NCBI RefSeq assembly: GCF_026619435.1
Contig: NZ_JAOVZQ010000001.1
Span: 3,727,501 to 3,791,500 of the forward strand
DNA: 64,000 nt
Source of the DNA: Hoeflea ulvae
GTDB taxonomy: Bacteria > Pseudomonadota > Alphaproteobacteria > Rhizobiales > Rhizobiaceae
Direction of reading: 5' to 3'
Position numbers and translations under genes: made by a program. Below the pieces are notes generated by a model. It worked only from the letters and a program-made list of their open reading frames with translations. It searched no databases and was not told the DNA's origin. Positions 11,122 to 20,343 of the stretch are shown piece after piece (positions within the stretch are counted from its first letter, which is position 1; every line of letters starts with the position of its first letter).

Positions 11122-11480
11122 TCGACCAGGATCGGATTGCCGTCGGGATCGGTGATGATGAAGCTTGCGGGTCCGCTGCCTGTCTCGTCGGCCTCGGTGT
11201 CAAAGGCGACGTCCCCGGCCTTGAGCTGCTTCTGCAGCTCGCGCACATCGGTGAAATCGTCGACCGGCCGCGCGCTGGTGTTCCAGCCGGGATTGAAGGT
11301 CAGGATGTTCTTTTCGAACATGCCCTGAAACAAGCCGATGATGCAGTCGCCATTCTTCAGGATCAGCCAGTTCTGCTCGGCTTCGCCGCCGGTCACTTCA
11401 AAGCCGAGTTTCTCGTAAAACGCCCGCGAAAGGGCCAGATCCTTCACCGCGAGACTGATTGAAAACGCGCCAAGCTGCAT
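11109..11480 (-). CDS. VOC-family protein (glyoxalase/bleomycin-resistance fold)
   Basis: A 123-residue single VOC module with paired beta-alpha-beta-beta-beta units: [20 protein letters not shown] at the N-terminus and [19 protein letters not shown] at the C-terminus. The substrate is unknown; related small VOC proteins include lactoylglutathione lyase-like and resistance proteins. ATG 11480 has GAGGAGG upstream. The frame is open a further 18 codons upstream without a better start. It is the last gene of a minus-strand run behind glpD-glpK-hydrolase, with a 75-base gap. Confidence 0.82.
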   Translation of the reverse strand: MQLGAFSISLAVKDLALSRAFYEKLGFEVTGGEAEQNWLILKNGDCIIGLFQGMFEKNILTFNPGWNTSARPVDDFTDVRELQKQLKAGDVAFDTEADETGSGPASFIITDPDGNPILVDQHR

Positions 11481-11555
11481 GGGGTGGTTCCTCCTCGTTT
11501 GATCCATGATAGACGATTTCCGGCCCGGACACATCGCGGCGAGAGCGCATTGCGA

Positions 11556-12450
11556 TCAGCTTGGCGCGGTTTCGATCCACGACCCGATCAGCCCTGCCAC
11601 CAGATCCGGCTGCTGGTGGCAGATCCAGTGATCCGCATCGGCCACATGATGCACCGTCAGATCGGCGGCAAACTCTTCGAGCCCCTCGATACAGACCGGC
11701 AGCAACGCGGTGTCCTCATCGCCCCAGATCAGCAGATGCGGGCAGCGCACCACCAGCCTGTCACGCGGCAGCGGCGGCAGATCGGTCAATGGCTCGCCGG
11801 GACTGGCAACCTGCAGCGGCGAGGCCCGGTACCAGTTGATCATCGCCTTGAGCCGCCCGGGGCGTGACCACTCGGCCTTGTAAAGCTTCAGCCGCTCCGG
11901 CGTCAGCCAGCTCAGATCCATCCGCGCGGAAAACAGCTTCCATAATTTTTCGAACTCATTGGCCGACAGCCGGTCTTCGGAGCCCTCAGTGCGCAAGACG
12001 TGGATATAGTGTGAGGCGCTGGTTTGGGCGCCGCCGGCGGCCAGTTCACGCTGGAATGGCACCGGATGCACCCCGTTGATGATCACCAGCTTGGACACCA
12101 GTTCCGGCCGGAACATCGCCAGCCCATAGGCCACCGCCGCGCCCCAGTCGTGGCCGACAACCGTGACCGGTCCACCCAGAACGTCGATCAGAGCCGCCAT
12201 GTCGCTGACCAGATGGCGCAAGCCATAGGCCTCGACCTCGGGCGGCGCCCAGCTCTGGCCATAGCCGCGCTGGTCGGGCGCGATGCAGCGATAGTCCGCC
12301 GCCAGCCGCTCGGCGACCTCGCTCCAAGCCGCGCCATATTCGGGAAATCCGTGCAGAAACAGCAACACCGGCGCCTGCGCACTGGCCCCATTCGAGATAA
12401 TGGAACGGGTTGCCGTCAAGCTCGACGAAACGGTGTGCAGGCGCGTGCAT
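11556..12450 (-). CDS. Alpha/beta hydrolase, epoxide-hydrolase-like, with an apparent frameshift near the N-terminus
   Basis: The main frame (11556-12419) encodes an alpha/beta hydrolase with oxyanion-hole motif HGFPEYG and nucleophile elbow GHDWGAA, where Asp rather than Ser is the nucleophile, as in epoxide hydrolases and haloalkane dehalogenases. The catalytic His is probably in DADHWICH. In the main frame the only start is a TTG at 12419 without a ribosome site. In the neighbouring frame, ATG 12450 has a good AGAGGAG site and encodes MHAPAHRFVELDGNPFHYLEW, the usual family N-terminus. Removing one base from the G4 run at 12386-12389 joins the two into a protein of about 297 residues. The substrate is unknown. 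Confidence 0.75.
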
Positions 12451-12523
12451 CAGCTCTCCTCTTAAGGGCTTAGGGCAGGCGTCGTGCGGTCCGGCTGGTC
12501 TGGTGCGAGGGCCGGGTTTCGGC

Positions 12524-14011
12524 CTAGCTCAGCGTCCGCCGCACCGCGTCGCGCCAGCCCTTAAGTTTGGCGTTGCGGGTCTTGTCATCCATCTGCGGCT
12601 TGAACTGGGTGTCGAGCGCCCAGGCCTTGGCGAATGCCTTCTGCTTGGGCCAGACCCCTGCCCGCTGCCCGGCGAGCCAGGCAGCCCCAAGCGCGGTGGT
12701 TTCGAGAATGGTCGGACGGTCCACCGGCGCGTCGAGAATATCGGCGAGCCGCTGCATGGTCCAGTCCGAGGCGACCATGCCGCCATCCACGCGCAACACC
12801 GTGTCGGCGTCCGAACTCTTCCAGTCCTTGTGCATGGCGTCGAGCAGATCGCGGGTCTGGTAGCACACCGCCTCAAGTGCCGCGCGGGCAAACTCCGCCG
12901 GTCCGGTGTTGCGGGTCATGCCATAGATCGCACCGCGCGCCTCGGCATCCCAATGCGGTGCGCCAAGGCCGGTGAATGCCGGCACCAGATAGACATCCTG
13001 GGTCGGATCGGCTTCGGCCGCCAGATCGCCGCTGTGCTCGGCCTTCTTGATCACCTTGATACCGTCACGCAGCCATTGCACGGCTGCTCCGGCAATGAAG
13101 ATCGAACCTTCCAGCGCATAGGTGACCTTGCCGTCGAGCCGGTAGGCGACCGTGGTCAGCAGCCGGTTCTTCGAGCGCACCATGTCCGCGCCGGTGTTGA
13201 GCAGCGCAAAACAGCCGGTTCCATAGGTCGATTTCAGCATGCCGGGCTCGAAACAGGCCTGCCCGATGGTGGCCGCCTGCTGATCGCCGGCGACGCCGAG
13301 GATCGGGATTTCCGCGCCAAAGAGTTTCTGCTCGGTGACACCGAAATCCGCCGCGCAATCTTTCACTTCCGGCAGCATGTCAGCCGGGATCCGCAGGATC
13401 TTGAGCAGTTCCTCGTCCCAGTCCTGGCTTTCGATGTTGAACATCAGCGTGCGCGAGGCATTGGTGGCGTCGGTGACGAACGACTTGCCGCCGGTCAGCC
13501 GCCAGATCAGAAATGTGTCGATGGTGCCGAAGCAGAGTTCGCCGCGCGCCGCCCTGGCCCTTGTTCCTTTCACATTGGCCAGCATCCACGACAGCTTGGT
13601 GCCGGAGAAATAGGGATCGAGCAGCAGCCCGGTCTTGCGGGTGAAGGTCTTTTCCAGATCCTGGCGCTTGAGCTTTTCGCAATAGGAGGCGGTGCGCCGG
13701 TCCTGCCAGACGATCGCATTGTGGATCGGCTTGCCGCTGTCGCGCTCCCAGACCACGACGGTCTCGCGCTGGTTGGTGATGCCGATCGCCGCAATGTCGG
13801 AGGCCTCGAGACCGGCCTTTTTCAGCGCCTGCCGCACTGCCCAGACCACGGTTTTCCAGATTTCCTCGGGGTCATGCTCGACCCAGCCCGACTGCGGATA
13901 ATATTGCGTGAACTCTTTCTGGGCGCTGCCGGCGATGCGCATATTGCCGTCAAAAACGATGGCGCGGCTCGAGGTGGTGCCCTGATCGATCGCCAGAATA
14001 TATCCGCTCAT
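12524..14011 (-). CDS. glpK: Glycerol kinase
   Basis: A 495-residue FGGY-family kinase that phosphorylates glycerol with ATP to sn-glycerol-3-phosphate. It begins [20 protein letters not shown], contains NQRETVVVW and [12 protein letters not shown], and has the C-terminal FGGY signature region ([20 protein letters not shown]). Length matches the family. It follows glpD on the same strand after a 73-base gap, so the two are probably one transcript. ATG 14011 is chosen over upstream in-frame codons because only this one gives the normal N-terminus. Confidence 0.96.
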   Translation of the reverse strand: MSGYILAIDQGTTSSRAIVFDGNMRIAGSAQKEFTQYYPQSGWVEHDPEEIWKTVVWAVRQALKKAGLEASDIAAIGITNQRETVVVWERDSGKPIHNAIVWQDRRTASYCEKLKRQDLEKTFTRKTGLLLDPYFSGTKLSWMLANVKGTRARAARGELCFGTIDTFLIWRLTGGKSFVTDATNASRTLMFNIESQDWDEELLKILRIPADMLPEVKDCAADFGVTEQKLFGAEIPILGVAGDQQAATIGQACFEPGMLKSTYGTGCFALLNTGADMVRSKNRLLTTVAYRLDGKVTYALEGSIFIAGAAVQWLRDGIKVIKKAEHSGDLAAEADPTQDVYLVPAFTGLGAPHWDAEARGAIYGMTRNTGPAEFARAALEAVCYQTRDLLDAMHKDWKSSDADTVLRVDGGMVASDWTMQRLADILDAPVDRPTILETTALGAAWLAGQRAGVWPKQKAFAKAWALDTQFKPQMDDKTRNAKLKGWRDAVRRTLS

Positions 14012-14084
14012 GCTGTCCTCCAATGCTTGGCGCATTTGATCCGAATTCGCGCCCTGCGGAAAGCCCGTAGCTGCGCGACGGACA

Positions 14085-15590
14085 CTATTCCGACCGTTTT
14101 TCCGCCATATAGGTCTCAAGCGCTGCCACTTGCGCTGCATCGAGCCGCAATCCGCGCTTGGTGCGCCGCCAGATCACGTCTGCTGCCTCCAGCGCCCATT
14201 CCTGCGCCATCAGATAATCGACCTCCAGCGCGTAAAGCCCATAGCCGAAATCCTGCCCCAGGTCCGCCATGGCCTTGGCCTCGCCGAGCAGCACCCGCGC
14301 CCGGGTGCCGTATTGGCGGACATAACGCCAGGCCTGCGCCGGTTCGAGAAACGGATAGGCCGCCTGCACTTGCGCCACCTGGGCATCGAACCCGTCGGCG
14401 GGAAAATCACCGCCCGGAAGTGCGGCGCGATGGGTCCACGGCGCTGATTTCTTGCCGAGCCGGTCCTCGATCAGCTCCAGCATCGATTCGGCCAGCTTGC
14501 GCGAGGTGGTGATCTTGCCGCCGAAGATATTGATCAGCGGCGCGCCGTCGGCCGGATCGGGCTTGAGCACATAGTCGCGCGTTGCCTCCTGGGCGGCCGA
14601 TGCGCCGTCATCATAGAGCGGGCGGACGCCGGAATAGGTCCAGACAATGCTCTCGCGCTCGACCGGCCTGGCGAAATATTCGCTCGCCGCGGCGCAGAGA
14701 TAATCGATCTCCGGATCGGTGATCACCACATCCTTGGGATCGCCCTGGTAATCCTGGTCGGTGGTGCCGATCAGGGTGAAATCCTGCTCATAGGGCAGCG
14801 CGAAAATGATCCGCCCGTCGCCATTCTGGAAGATATAGGCGCGGTCATGATCATGCAGTTTCGGCACCACGATGTGGCTGCCCTGCACCAGCCGCACATT
14901 GTGCGCATCATTGTGGCCGACAACGCCCGACAGGATCCGGTCGACCCAGGGGCCGCCGGCATTGACCACCAGCCGGGCCCGAACGGTCTCGCGCTTGCCG
15001 GTGGCGCGGTCGGCAATGGTCACCACCCAGATGTCGTCCTGGCGCTCGGCCGAGACAACTTCGGTGCGGGTGCGGATCACGGCCCCGCGGTCGGCGGCGT
15101 CACGGGCATTGAGCACCACCAGCCGGGCGTCATTGACCCAGCAGTCGGAATATTCAAAGCCCTTTGAAAAGATCGGCTTCAGCGGCTTGCCGACCGGTGA
15201 CGATTTAAGGTCCACCGTTTTTGTGCCGGGCAGAAGCTTGCGGGTGCCGATGTGGTCATAGAGGAACAGGCCGAGCCGCAGCAGCCATGCCGGGCGCATC
15301 TCCTTGTGATGCGGCAGCACGAAGCGCATCGGCCAGATGATATGCGGCGCATTGGCGAGCAGCACTTCGCGCTCGCTCAGCGCTTCGCGCACCAGCCGGA
15401 ACTCGTAATATTCGAGGTAGCGGAAGCCACCATGGATCAGTTTCGACGACCAGGACGAGGTGCCGGAAGCCAGATCGTTCATCTCGGCCAGAAACACCGA
15501 ATAGCCGCGTCCGACAGCGTCGCGGGCTATGCCGCATCCATTGATACCGCCCCCGATGACGAAAACGTCGTAGAGCCTGTCATCCCCCAT
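14085..15590 (-). CDS. glpD: Aerobic glycerol-3-phosphate dehydrogenase
   Basis: 501 residues. A membrane-associated FAD enzyme oxidising glycerol-3-phosphate to dihydroxyacetone phosphate and passing electrons to the quinone pool. The FAD fingerprint [18 protein letters not shown] is at the N-terminus, with the family motif [14 protein letters not shown] and a C-terminal helical cap domain. It is first in the run glpD-glpK-hydrolase-VOC. The CGAAA-rich operator upstream matches the one at glpR. Confidence 0.96.
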   Translation of the reverse strand: MGDDRLYDVFVIGGGINGCGIARDAVGRGYSVFLAEMNDLASGTSSWSSKLIHGGFRYLEYYEFRLVREALSEREVLLANAPHIIWPMRFVLPHHKEMRPAWLLRLGLFLYDHIGTRKLLPGTKTVDLKSSPVGKPLKPIFSKGFEYSDCWVNDARLVVLNARDAADRGAVIRTRTEVVSAERQDDIWVVTIADRATGKRETVRARLVVNAGGPWVDRILSGVVGHNDAHNVRLVQGSHIVVPKLHDHDRAYIFQNGDGRIIFALPYEQDFTLIGTTDQDYQGDPKDVVITDPEIDYLCAAASEYFARPVERESIVWTYSGVRPLYDDGASAAQEATRDYVLKPDPADGAPLINIFGGKITTSRKLAESMLELIEDRLGKKSAPWTHRAALPGGDFPADGFDAQVAQVQAAYPFLEPAQAWRYVRQYGTRARVLLGEAKAMADLGQDFGYGLYALEVDYLMAQEWALEAADVIWRRTKRGLRLDAAQVAALETYMAEKRSE

Positions 15591-15630
15591 TGGTTTCTCC
15601 CGTCACGCGAGGTACCTGCGACATTTTTGT

Positions 15631-15680
15631 AATTCGAAACAATAGCGAATGTCAAAAGAAAACAAACGAAAGCGAAACAA
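15631..15680. promoter_or_regulatory. Candidate GlpR operator upstream of glpD
   Basis: Four CGAA(A/T) units start at 15635, 15646, 15667 and 15673 in the 117-bp space between glpD and the AEC transporter gene, in an AT-rich setting. The repeat unit and A-rich context are shared with the glpR upstream region (309-322). Repression by GlpR is inference. Confidence 0.5.
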
Positions 15681-15707
15681 TGCATCGCGCGCCTGTTGAA
15701 AGCCTGC

Positions 15708-16685
15708 TCAGAACACCGCTTCGGCGATCATCAGCCAGACCCCGGTTGTTGCCGCGGCAAATGCCGTGCCCAGTGTCATCGAGCTTGAGGCCAGCCGCTG
15801 GCCGGTGCCCAGGCGGTTGGCGATCAGCCAGCAATTGACCCCGGCCGGCAGCGAGGCGGCGGCCACCACCACCTTGGCCTGCAATTCGGGCAAGCCCAGC
15901 AGCAAGGCCATGCCGAGCCCGACCGCCGGCATCAGCATCAGCTTCAGCATCACCAGCGAAATCGCCTGCGGCACCTGCCCACGAATGCCATAGCCGCGCA
16001 GCGACACCCCCATGGCAAACAGCGCCAGCGGACCGGCAATGCCGCCGAGACTGGCGATCACCCGGTCGGCCACCACCGGAAGTTCGAGGCCGGAGATCCG
16101 CACCAGAAAGCCTGACAGGATGCCGATGATCAGCGGATTGGAAAACAGCTGCCGCAGGAACCCGCTGACCAGCGCCACTACCGATTTGGTCCCGGTGCTG
16201 GCGCCATCGCGCTTGAGCGCCCATTCGAACAGGATCACCGAGGCGCCCATCATCACCGGCATGTGCACCGAGACCAGCTGCGACAGGATCGCCAGCCCGC
16301 CTTCGCCATAGACCCCGCTCATGAACGGGATGCCCAAGAGCACCAGGTTGGAAAACCCCGCCGTTACGCCTGCCACCACGGCCGAGCGGGCATCGCGGCC
16401 AAAGCCTGCGCGAATGACGAAATGCGCCGAGACCCAGGTGACCAGCACCGAGGTGAAATAGGCCGCCCACAGGGCCCAGGGCGCGCCGTGATCAAAACTC
16501 GCCGTGGCGATGATGCGAAACAGCAGCAGCGGCACGGCGATGGTGAAGACGAAATCCGACAGCCCGTCGCCGGTCTCCGGCCTGATCAGCCGCACCGCGG
16601 TGGCGCCATAGCCGATGGCAATCAGCGTGAAGACAACAAGGATGGTTTCGGCGAATGGAGGCATCGGCGGGAGACTCAGCTGCAT
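15708..16685 (-). CDS. AEC-family (auxin efflux carrier) transporter
   Basis: A 325-residue integral membrane protein with about ten transmembrane segments in two five-helix repeats. Conserved features include FSNLVLLGIPFM in the first half and ASLPAGVNCWLIANR in the second. Bacterial AEC proteins export organic acids such as malonate or malate; the substrate here is unknown. I chose ATG 16685 (MQLSLPPMPPFAETIL) because the upstream in-frame extension is hydrophilic and low in similarity. ATG 16664 is also possible. Confidence 0.85.
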   Translation of the reverse strand: MQLSLPPMPPFAETILVVFTLIAIGYGATAVRLIRPETGDGLSDFVFTIAVPLLLFRIIATASFDHGAPWALWAAYFTSVLVTWVSAHFVIRAGFGRDARSAVVAGVTAGFSNLVLLGIPFMSGVYGEGGLAILSQLVSVHMPVMMGASVILFEWALKRDGASTGTKSVVALVSGFLRQLFSNPLIIGILSGFLVRISGLELPVVADRVIASLGGIAGPLALFAMGVSLRGYGIRGQVPQAISLVMLKLMLMPAVGLGMALLLGLPELQAKVVVAAASLPAGVNCWLIANRLGTGQRLASSSMTLGTAFAAATTGVWLMIAEAVF

Positions 16686-16851
16686 GGCGGGACCCTGTTC
16701 ATAGACTGTGCAGGCGATGGCGCAAAGCGGCGGGGGTGGATTGAGCTTTCGAGGCGAATTGAGGGCGGAGCAAGCGAGTTCTTTTGCGCCCTTCCCAAAC
16801 CAGCGGCCTCGCGTCATCGGCCGTAACTGATCGCGAGATGTCTCATGTCTT

Positions 16852-16986
16852 CGTCATGCCGGGCCTGGACCCGGTATCCAGTGGCGAGCGTCTGCGAGCC
16901 GAAAAGACTCCTTTCGATTGGCCGATGAGTCATTCCACGGCGCGGACGCGCCGTGACTGGACCCCGGATCGGGGTCCGGGGTGACG
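16852..16986. repeat. 135-bp MITE-like element with 31-bp imperfect inverted ends
   Basis: The ends 16852-16882 and 16956-16986 match as inverted repeats at 23 of 31 positions (outermost bases CGTCA). The interior has a further hairpin (CGGCGCG/CGCGCCG around 16938-16953). It has no coding capacity. The layout resembles the small palindromic intergenic repeats common in rhizobial genomes. Confidence 0.6.
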
Positions 16987-17603
16987 GAAGCTGTTGAGCG
17001 CTGAACTTCACGACCGGGCGTTTTGCCCTTGCTCCACCCCAAAACCCCGCACGCGAAACATCTTCGCCGGCGGTGTGGGGTATTCGGGGCTTTCCGGTCG
17101 CAACCGGACTGCGGGGCGCGCACGAGCACACGGCCCGTGATGGATAAAGTGGTGTTGGCTTTGGCGCGTGTGGGCGCGCCCCGCCGGTGGCCGGTCCTGA
17201 CGCCTTCCGGGCGCCAGCGCTCTCCGGGACCAGGTCTGGTGACACGCGCAACGGACGGTCGTTATCGTTCGGCGCCCGACACCGAACCCGCCCTTCCCGA
17301 GGGCTGCCCGGGATCATCTGACCCCGTCTCGCCTTCGGGCCCGCCGGACGCGGGAACCGGGCCCGCTTGATGTCTGGCGCCGGCTGTCCCGCTCAATGGC
17401 ACGGGGCAGCCGGGATGTCGCCTTCCGGATCCCTTTTGCGCAAGGTTACGGAACACCCGTACGCAAAAGACCACCGCCCGCCGCCGCGCCGGGCTCCGTT
17501 CACCCGGCACATCCGATCTGGCGGAAGGCGCAACAAGTGTGGCACGGGCGGTGGAGGTGTGGATAAAATGGGGCGGATTTTTGGGGTAAATGGTTGCCGC
17601 TTC

Positions 17604-17786
17604 TGCCTCTACCCTTGTGGGAGAGGAAGCAATTTCAGCGCCTTAGCGCAGCTAAGTGCTAGAAATTGCAGGTGAGGGGTTTGTTTCGACTTCCTCCACT
17701 ATTGGCCCCCTCACCTACAAAATCTACGACTTGGCCCTTCGGTCCAAGACCGTGATTTTGTGTCCTCTCCCACCAAGGGAGAGGCA
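17604..17786. repeat. 183-bp palindromic intergenic element (RIME-like)
   Basis: It begins TGCCTCT (17604) and ends AGAGGCA (17786). The outer arms (17604-17635 and about 17755-17786) both contain GTGGGAGAGG when read inward. A second inner pair contains CAGGTGAGGGG and CCCCTCACCT. The core carries a tight hairpin, CTTGG/CCAAG around a TTC loop at about 17730-17748. The two-palindrome layout recalls rhizobial intergenic mosaic elements; exact family assignment needs a database. Confidence 0.6.
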
Positions 17787-17896
17787 GGCCGCAGCAAGCT
17801 CAGCGGCTTTGTGCGGACCGCGAGCCGCTTGCCCGCTTGATGCCCTGCGCCGTTGGCGCTAGGGCTTTTCAGGCCATTTATCGAGGACGCCCCGCC

Positions 17897-19009
17897 ATGA
17901 CCGCTTTTTCGCGTTTTACCGCTCTTGCCCAATCCCTGCCGCCAACGGTGCCGTTTGTCGGGCCGGAGACCCAGGAGCGGGCGCGCGGGGAGATATTTGC
18001 GGCCCGGCTCGGCGCCAATGAGAGCGGGTTCGGGCCGACGCCGTCGGTGATAAAGGCGATTGCGCGCGAAACGCATGTTTGCTGGCAATATGCAGATCCG
18101 GAAAACCACGATCTGCGCGCGGGGCTTGGCGCGCATCTGGGGCTGGCGCCGGAGCGGGTGGTGGTGGGCGAAGGCATTGACGGGCTCTTGGGGCTGATTG
18201 TGCGGCTGATCGTCGAGCCGGGGGCGCCGGTGGTGACATCGCTGGGCGCCTATCCGACCTTCAATTTTCATGTCGCGGGCTTTGGCGGCAGACTGGTCAC
18301 CGTGCCTTACCGCGATGACCACGAGGATCTCGACGCGCTGCTTTTGGCGGTGCGCCGCGAAAATGCGCCGCTGGTCTATCTCTCCAATCCCGACAACCCG
18401 ATGGGCACCTGGCATTCCGCCGAGGCGGTTGTGGCCTTTGCCGGGGCGCTGCCGGAGACGACGCTGCTGGCGCTCGACGAGGCTTACGGCGAAACCGCTC
18501 CGGCCTCGGCAATACCTGCCATTGCTGAGCTCGCCGACATGCCCAATGTGCTGCGCTTCCGGACCTTTTCCAAGGCCTATGGCCTGGCCGGTCAGCGCGT
18601 CGGCTATGTGTTCGGCGTCAAAGAGACGGTGGCGATGTTTCACCGGGTGCGCAATCATTTCGGCGTCAACCGCCTGGGCCAGGCGGCAGCCCTTGCCGCA
18701 CTTGAGGATCAGGCCTGGCTTGCGCATGTTTTGGCCGAGGTGGCCACGTCGCGGGCGCGGATCGCAGGCATTGCAGAGAGTCACGGATTTGCGCCGATCC
18801 CGTCGGCCACCAATTTCGTCACCATCGATTGCGGCCGCGATGCTGGCTACGCCAAGGCAATCCTTGACGGGCTGGTCCGTCGCGGCGTGTTCATCCGCAT
18901 GCCCGGCGTGGCGCCGCTCAATCGCTGCATCCGGATTTCGACCGGGCTCGAGGCGGAGTTGGATATCTTTGAGGAAAAACTGGCCGGGGTGATTGCCGAA
19001 CTGGGTTGA
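17897..19009 (+). CDS. PLP-dependent aminotransferase, HisC-like
   Basis: 370 residues of fold-type I aminotransferase, class I/II. Visible family features are LGANESGFGPTPSVIKAI, SNPDNPMGTW, DEAYGE and the PLP lysine motif RTFSKAYGLAGQRVGY. It resembles histidinol-phosphate aminotransferases and the related CobC, but the window has a separate cobC (37482-38504) and no his genes, so the substrate is open. ATG 17897 has GAGGA upstream; the frame extends 20 codons further without a better start. Confidence 0.82.
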   Translation: MTAFSRFTALAQSLPPTVPFVGPETQERARGEIFAARLGANESGFGPTPSVIKAIARETHVCWQYADPENHDLRAGLGAHLGLAPERVVVGEGIDGLLGLIVRLIVEPGAPVVTSLGAYPTFNFHVAGFGGRLVTVPYRDDHEDLDALLLAVRRENAPLVYLSNPDNPMGTWHSAEAVVAFAGALPETTLLALDEAYGETAPASAIPAIAELADMPNVLRFRTFSKAYGLAGQRVGYVFGVKETVAMFHRVRNHFGVNRLGQAAALAALEDQAWLAHVLAEVATSRARIAGIAESHGFAPIPSATNFVTIDCGRDAGYAKAILDGLVRRGVFIRMPGVAPLNRCIRISTGLEAELDIFEEKLAGVIAELG

Positions 19010-19024
19010 TCTGCGTGCAACAAA

Positions 19025-19062
19025 AAGGCCGCAGCTGACCGGGTGCGGTCAAGTGCGGCCTT
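19025..19062 (-). terminator. Rho-independent terminator for the Sel1-like gene
   Basis: Nine-bp arms (AAGGCCGCA at 19025-19033 and TGCGGCCTT at 19054-19062). Read on the minus strand the hairpin is followed by a run of five T, as expected for a terminator of the minus-strand gene at 19186-19452. It also lies just after the aminotransferase stop. Confidence 0.6.
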
Positions 19063-19185
19063 GATGTGAAGCCTCTCCGTGTTGTCCGGAGTTGAGAGCA
19101 TGGTGCTCTGGCTTCGCCCCGTTCCCCTCGAGGTGTGTCTTGCTGCCGTCGGATGGACCGCTGTGTGCCCGCGTCCGAAAGCGGA

Positions 19186-19452
19186 TCAATGCATGGTCAT
19201 CCATTCGCGGGCAGCGCGCAGTGCTGCGGCGAGATCGGCCTTGCTCATGCTTTCGGCCAGTTCGGCGCGCAGCGTGGCGGCCCGTTCCGAGCCCTTGATC
19301 GCGGCGATGTTGAGCCATTTGTGCGCGGCGACAAAATCGATGTCGCAGTCGCGGCCGGTGGCATACATCAGGCCCATTTCGCAGAAAATGTCAGCCCGGG
19401 TTTCGCCGCCGGTGATTGCCTGGTCGTGATTGTGAATGTCGTAGCGTGCCAT
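19186..19452 (-). CDS. Small Sel1-repeat-like protein
   Basis: 88 residues, helical, with one Sel1/TPR-like unit: EMGLMYATGRDCDIDFVAAH, then KWLNIAAIKGSERAA and a closing helix MSKADLAAALRAAREWM. Similar short proteins are widespread in rhizobia, where their function is unknown. They may serve as protein-binding adaptors. No signal peptide, so probably cytosolic. A monocistronic unit with its own terminator. Confidence 0.75.
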   Translation of the reverse strand: MARYDIHNHDQAITGGETRADIFCEMGLMYATGRDCDIDFVAAHKWLNIAAIKGSERAATLRAELAESMSKADLAAALRAAREWMTMH

Positions 19453-19922
19453 TTTTTCAGTCCCTGTAAAACCTGTGTTTCGGTGTCCCTGTCAGCCCTT
19501 GAGAGCCTTCTGTTTTTGTGTCTGTCCGGGTTGGCCCGGCGCTGTCTTGTTGGATTGAAGTGTGCCGGGTTCGCCTGAAAGCTGCGTTAAATTGCATGCT
19601 TAACTGGAGACGAACAAAGTCCAAACGCTTGGTAAATTTGCGGTTTTGTTAAACATCCAAGGTCCAGCGTTTCCGCCAAAGCGACGATTTTCACCGATTT
19701 GAAGCGCGGGAAAAAAGTTACGAAGGGCTAACCAAAGATCCATCGCATTTTCTGAAAAAGCCGCCGAAGCGGGAAAACCGCGCTTAAAGATTGCCGTTGC
19801 CAGCCCGGTCCGGGGGCGTCGAAAAAGCCGCCTGGCCGCTGAAAAATCCCGTTTACCTTTACGTAGACGTAAGTTAAGTAAGAAATGCGCTGGAGGTAGC
19901 GCGTATCTGTTGGAGGAACATC
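19453..19922. other. 470-bp intergenic region holding two divergent promoters
   Basis: It separates the minus-strand Sel1-like gene from the plus-strand DUF2147 gene. No coding sequence is evident. The left part is T-rich; the right part carries the 14-bp palindrome at 19859-19872 described separately. Confidence 0.5.
19859..19872. promoter_or_regulatory. Palindromic operator TTACGT-AG-ACGTAA upstream of the DUF2147 gene
   Basis: A perfect dyad TTACGTAGACGTAA, 50 bp before the start codon. The ACGT-N2-ACGT core resembles sites of MerR-type LiuR regulators and recurs upstream of the ETF-QO gene (26792-26801). The regulator is not in the window. Confidence 0.45.
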
Positions 19923-20264
19923 ATGCTTCGCAAACTGATTGCAACTGGCGCGCTCATCGCCGCCATGACCGCCCCGGCGCTGGCCGATCCGATTGAAGGC
20001 GCCTGGAAGACCCAGGCCGGCGACAACGCCATGATCAGCAGCTGCGGCAGTTCATTCTGCATCAAGCTGACATCGGGCGAATACTCCGGCAAATCCATCG
20101 GCAAGATGAAGGCCGATGGCAACGGCAAATATGTCGGCTCGATCACCAAGCCGTCCAATGGCAAGACCTATTCCGGCAGCGGCACGCTGTCGGGCGGCAA
20201 GCTGAAAATGACCGGCTGCGTGCTGAAGGTGTTCTGTGAAAGCCAGACCTGGAACAAGCTCTGA
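19923..20264 (+). CDS. DUF2147-family exported protein
   Basis: 113 residues with a clear signal peptide (about 1-21, ending ALA) and a small beta-rich domain: IEGAWKTQAG, FCIKLTSGEYSGKSIGKM, GKTYSGSGTLSGGKLKMTGC. Three or more cysteines (SCGSSFC, MTGCVLKVFC) suggest periplasmic disulfides. DUF2147 proteins are periplasmic and of unknown function. It has a good ribosome site (GGAGG) and a strong terminator after the stop. Confidence 0.85.
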   Translation: MLRKLIATGALIAAMTAPALADPIEGAWKTQAGDNAMISSCGSSFCIKLTSGEYSGKSIGKMKADGNGKYVGSITKPSNGKTYSGSGTLSGGKLKMTGCVLKVFCESQTWNKL

Positions 20265-20288
20265 TCGCACAGCGATTGCCTGAGACTG

Positions 20289-20314
20289 AAACGGGAGCCA
20301 TCGGCTCCCGTTTT
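20289..20314 (+). terminator. Rho-independent terminator after the DUF2147 gene
   Basis: Perfect 11-bp arms (AAACGGGAGCC at 20289-20299 and GGCTCCCGTTT at 20303-20313) around a three-base loop, followed by T. It lies 25 bases after the stop and can also serve the convergent GST gene. Confidence 0.85.
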
Positions 20315-20343
20315 GCATTCTGCGCGTCCGTTTTGCCGCGGGT

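Larger units (their letters stand above)
16686..17896. other. 1.2-kb gene-poor region
   Basis: No reading frame here looks like a protein: the candidates are arginine/proline-rich, lack ribosome sites and have no recognisable motif. The stretch contains two palindromic repeats (16852-16986 and 17604-17786) and GC-rich sequence between them. The promoter of the aminotransferase gene at 17897 must lie near its right end. Confidence 0.6.

Noticed and set aside
11556..12450. Reading the alpha/beta hydrolase as the missing PcaD
   Set aside because: The nucleophile elbow is GHDWGAA with Asp, typical of epoxide hydrolases. PcaD has a Ser nucleophile, and this gene sits in the glp run on the opposite strand.
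12410..14512. A 700-codon open frame on the plus strand opposite glpK and glpD
   Set aside because: It mirrors the codon pattern of glpK on the other strand, is rich in Arg, Gly, His and Ala, shows no motif and has no ribosome site. Long antisense frames are common in DNA this GC-rich.
16814..17370. Several 60-167-codon open frames in the 17-kb gene-poor stretch
   Set aside because: Arg/Pro-rich chance frames crossing palindromic repeats, on both strands, without ribosome sites.
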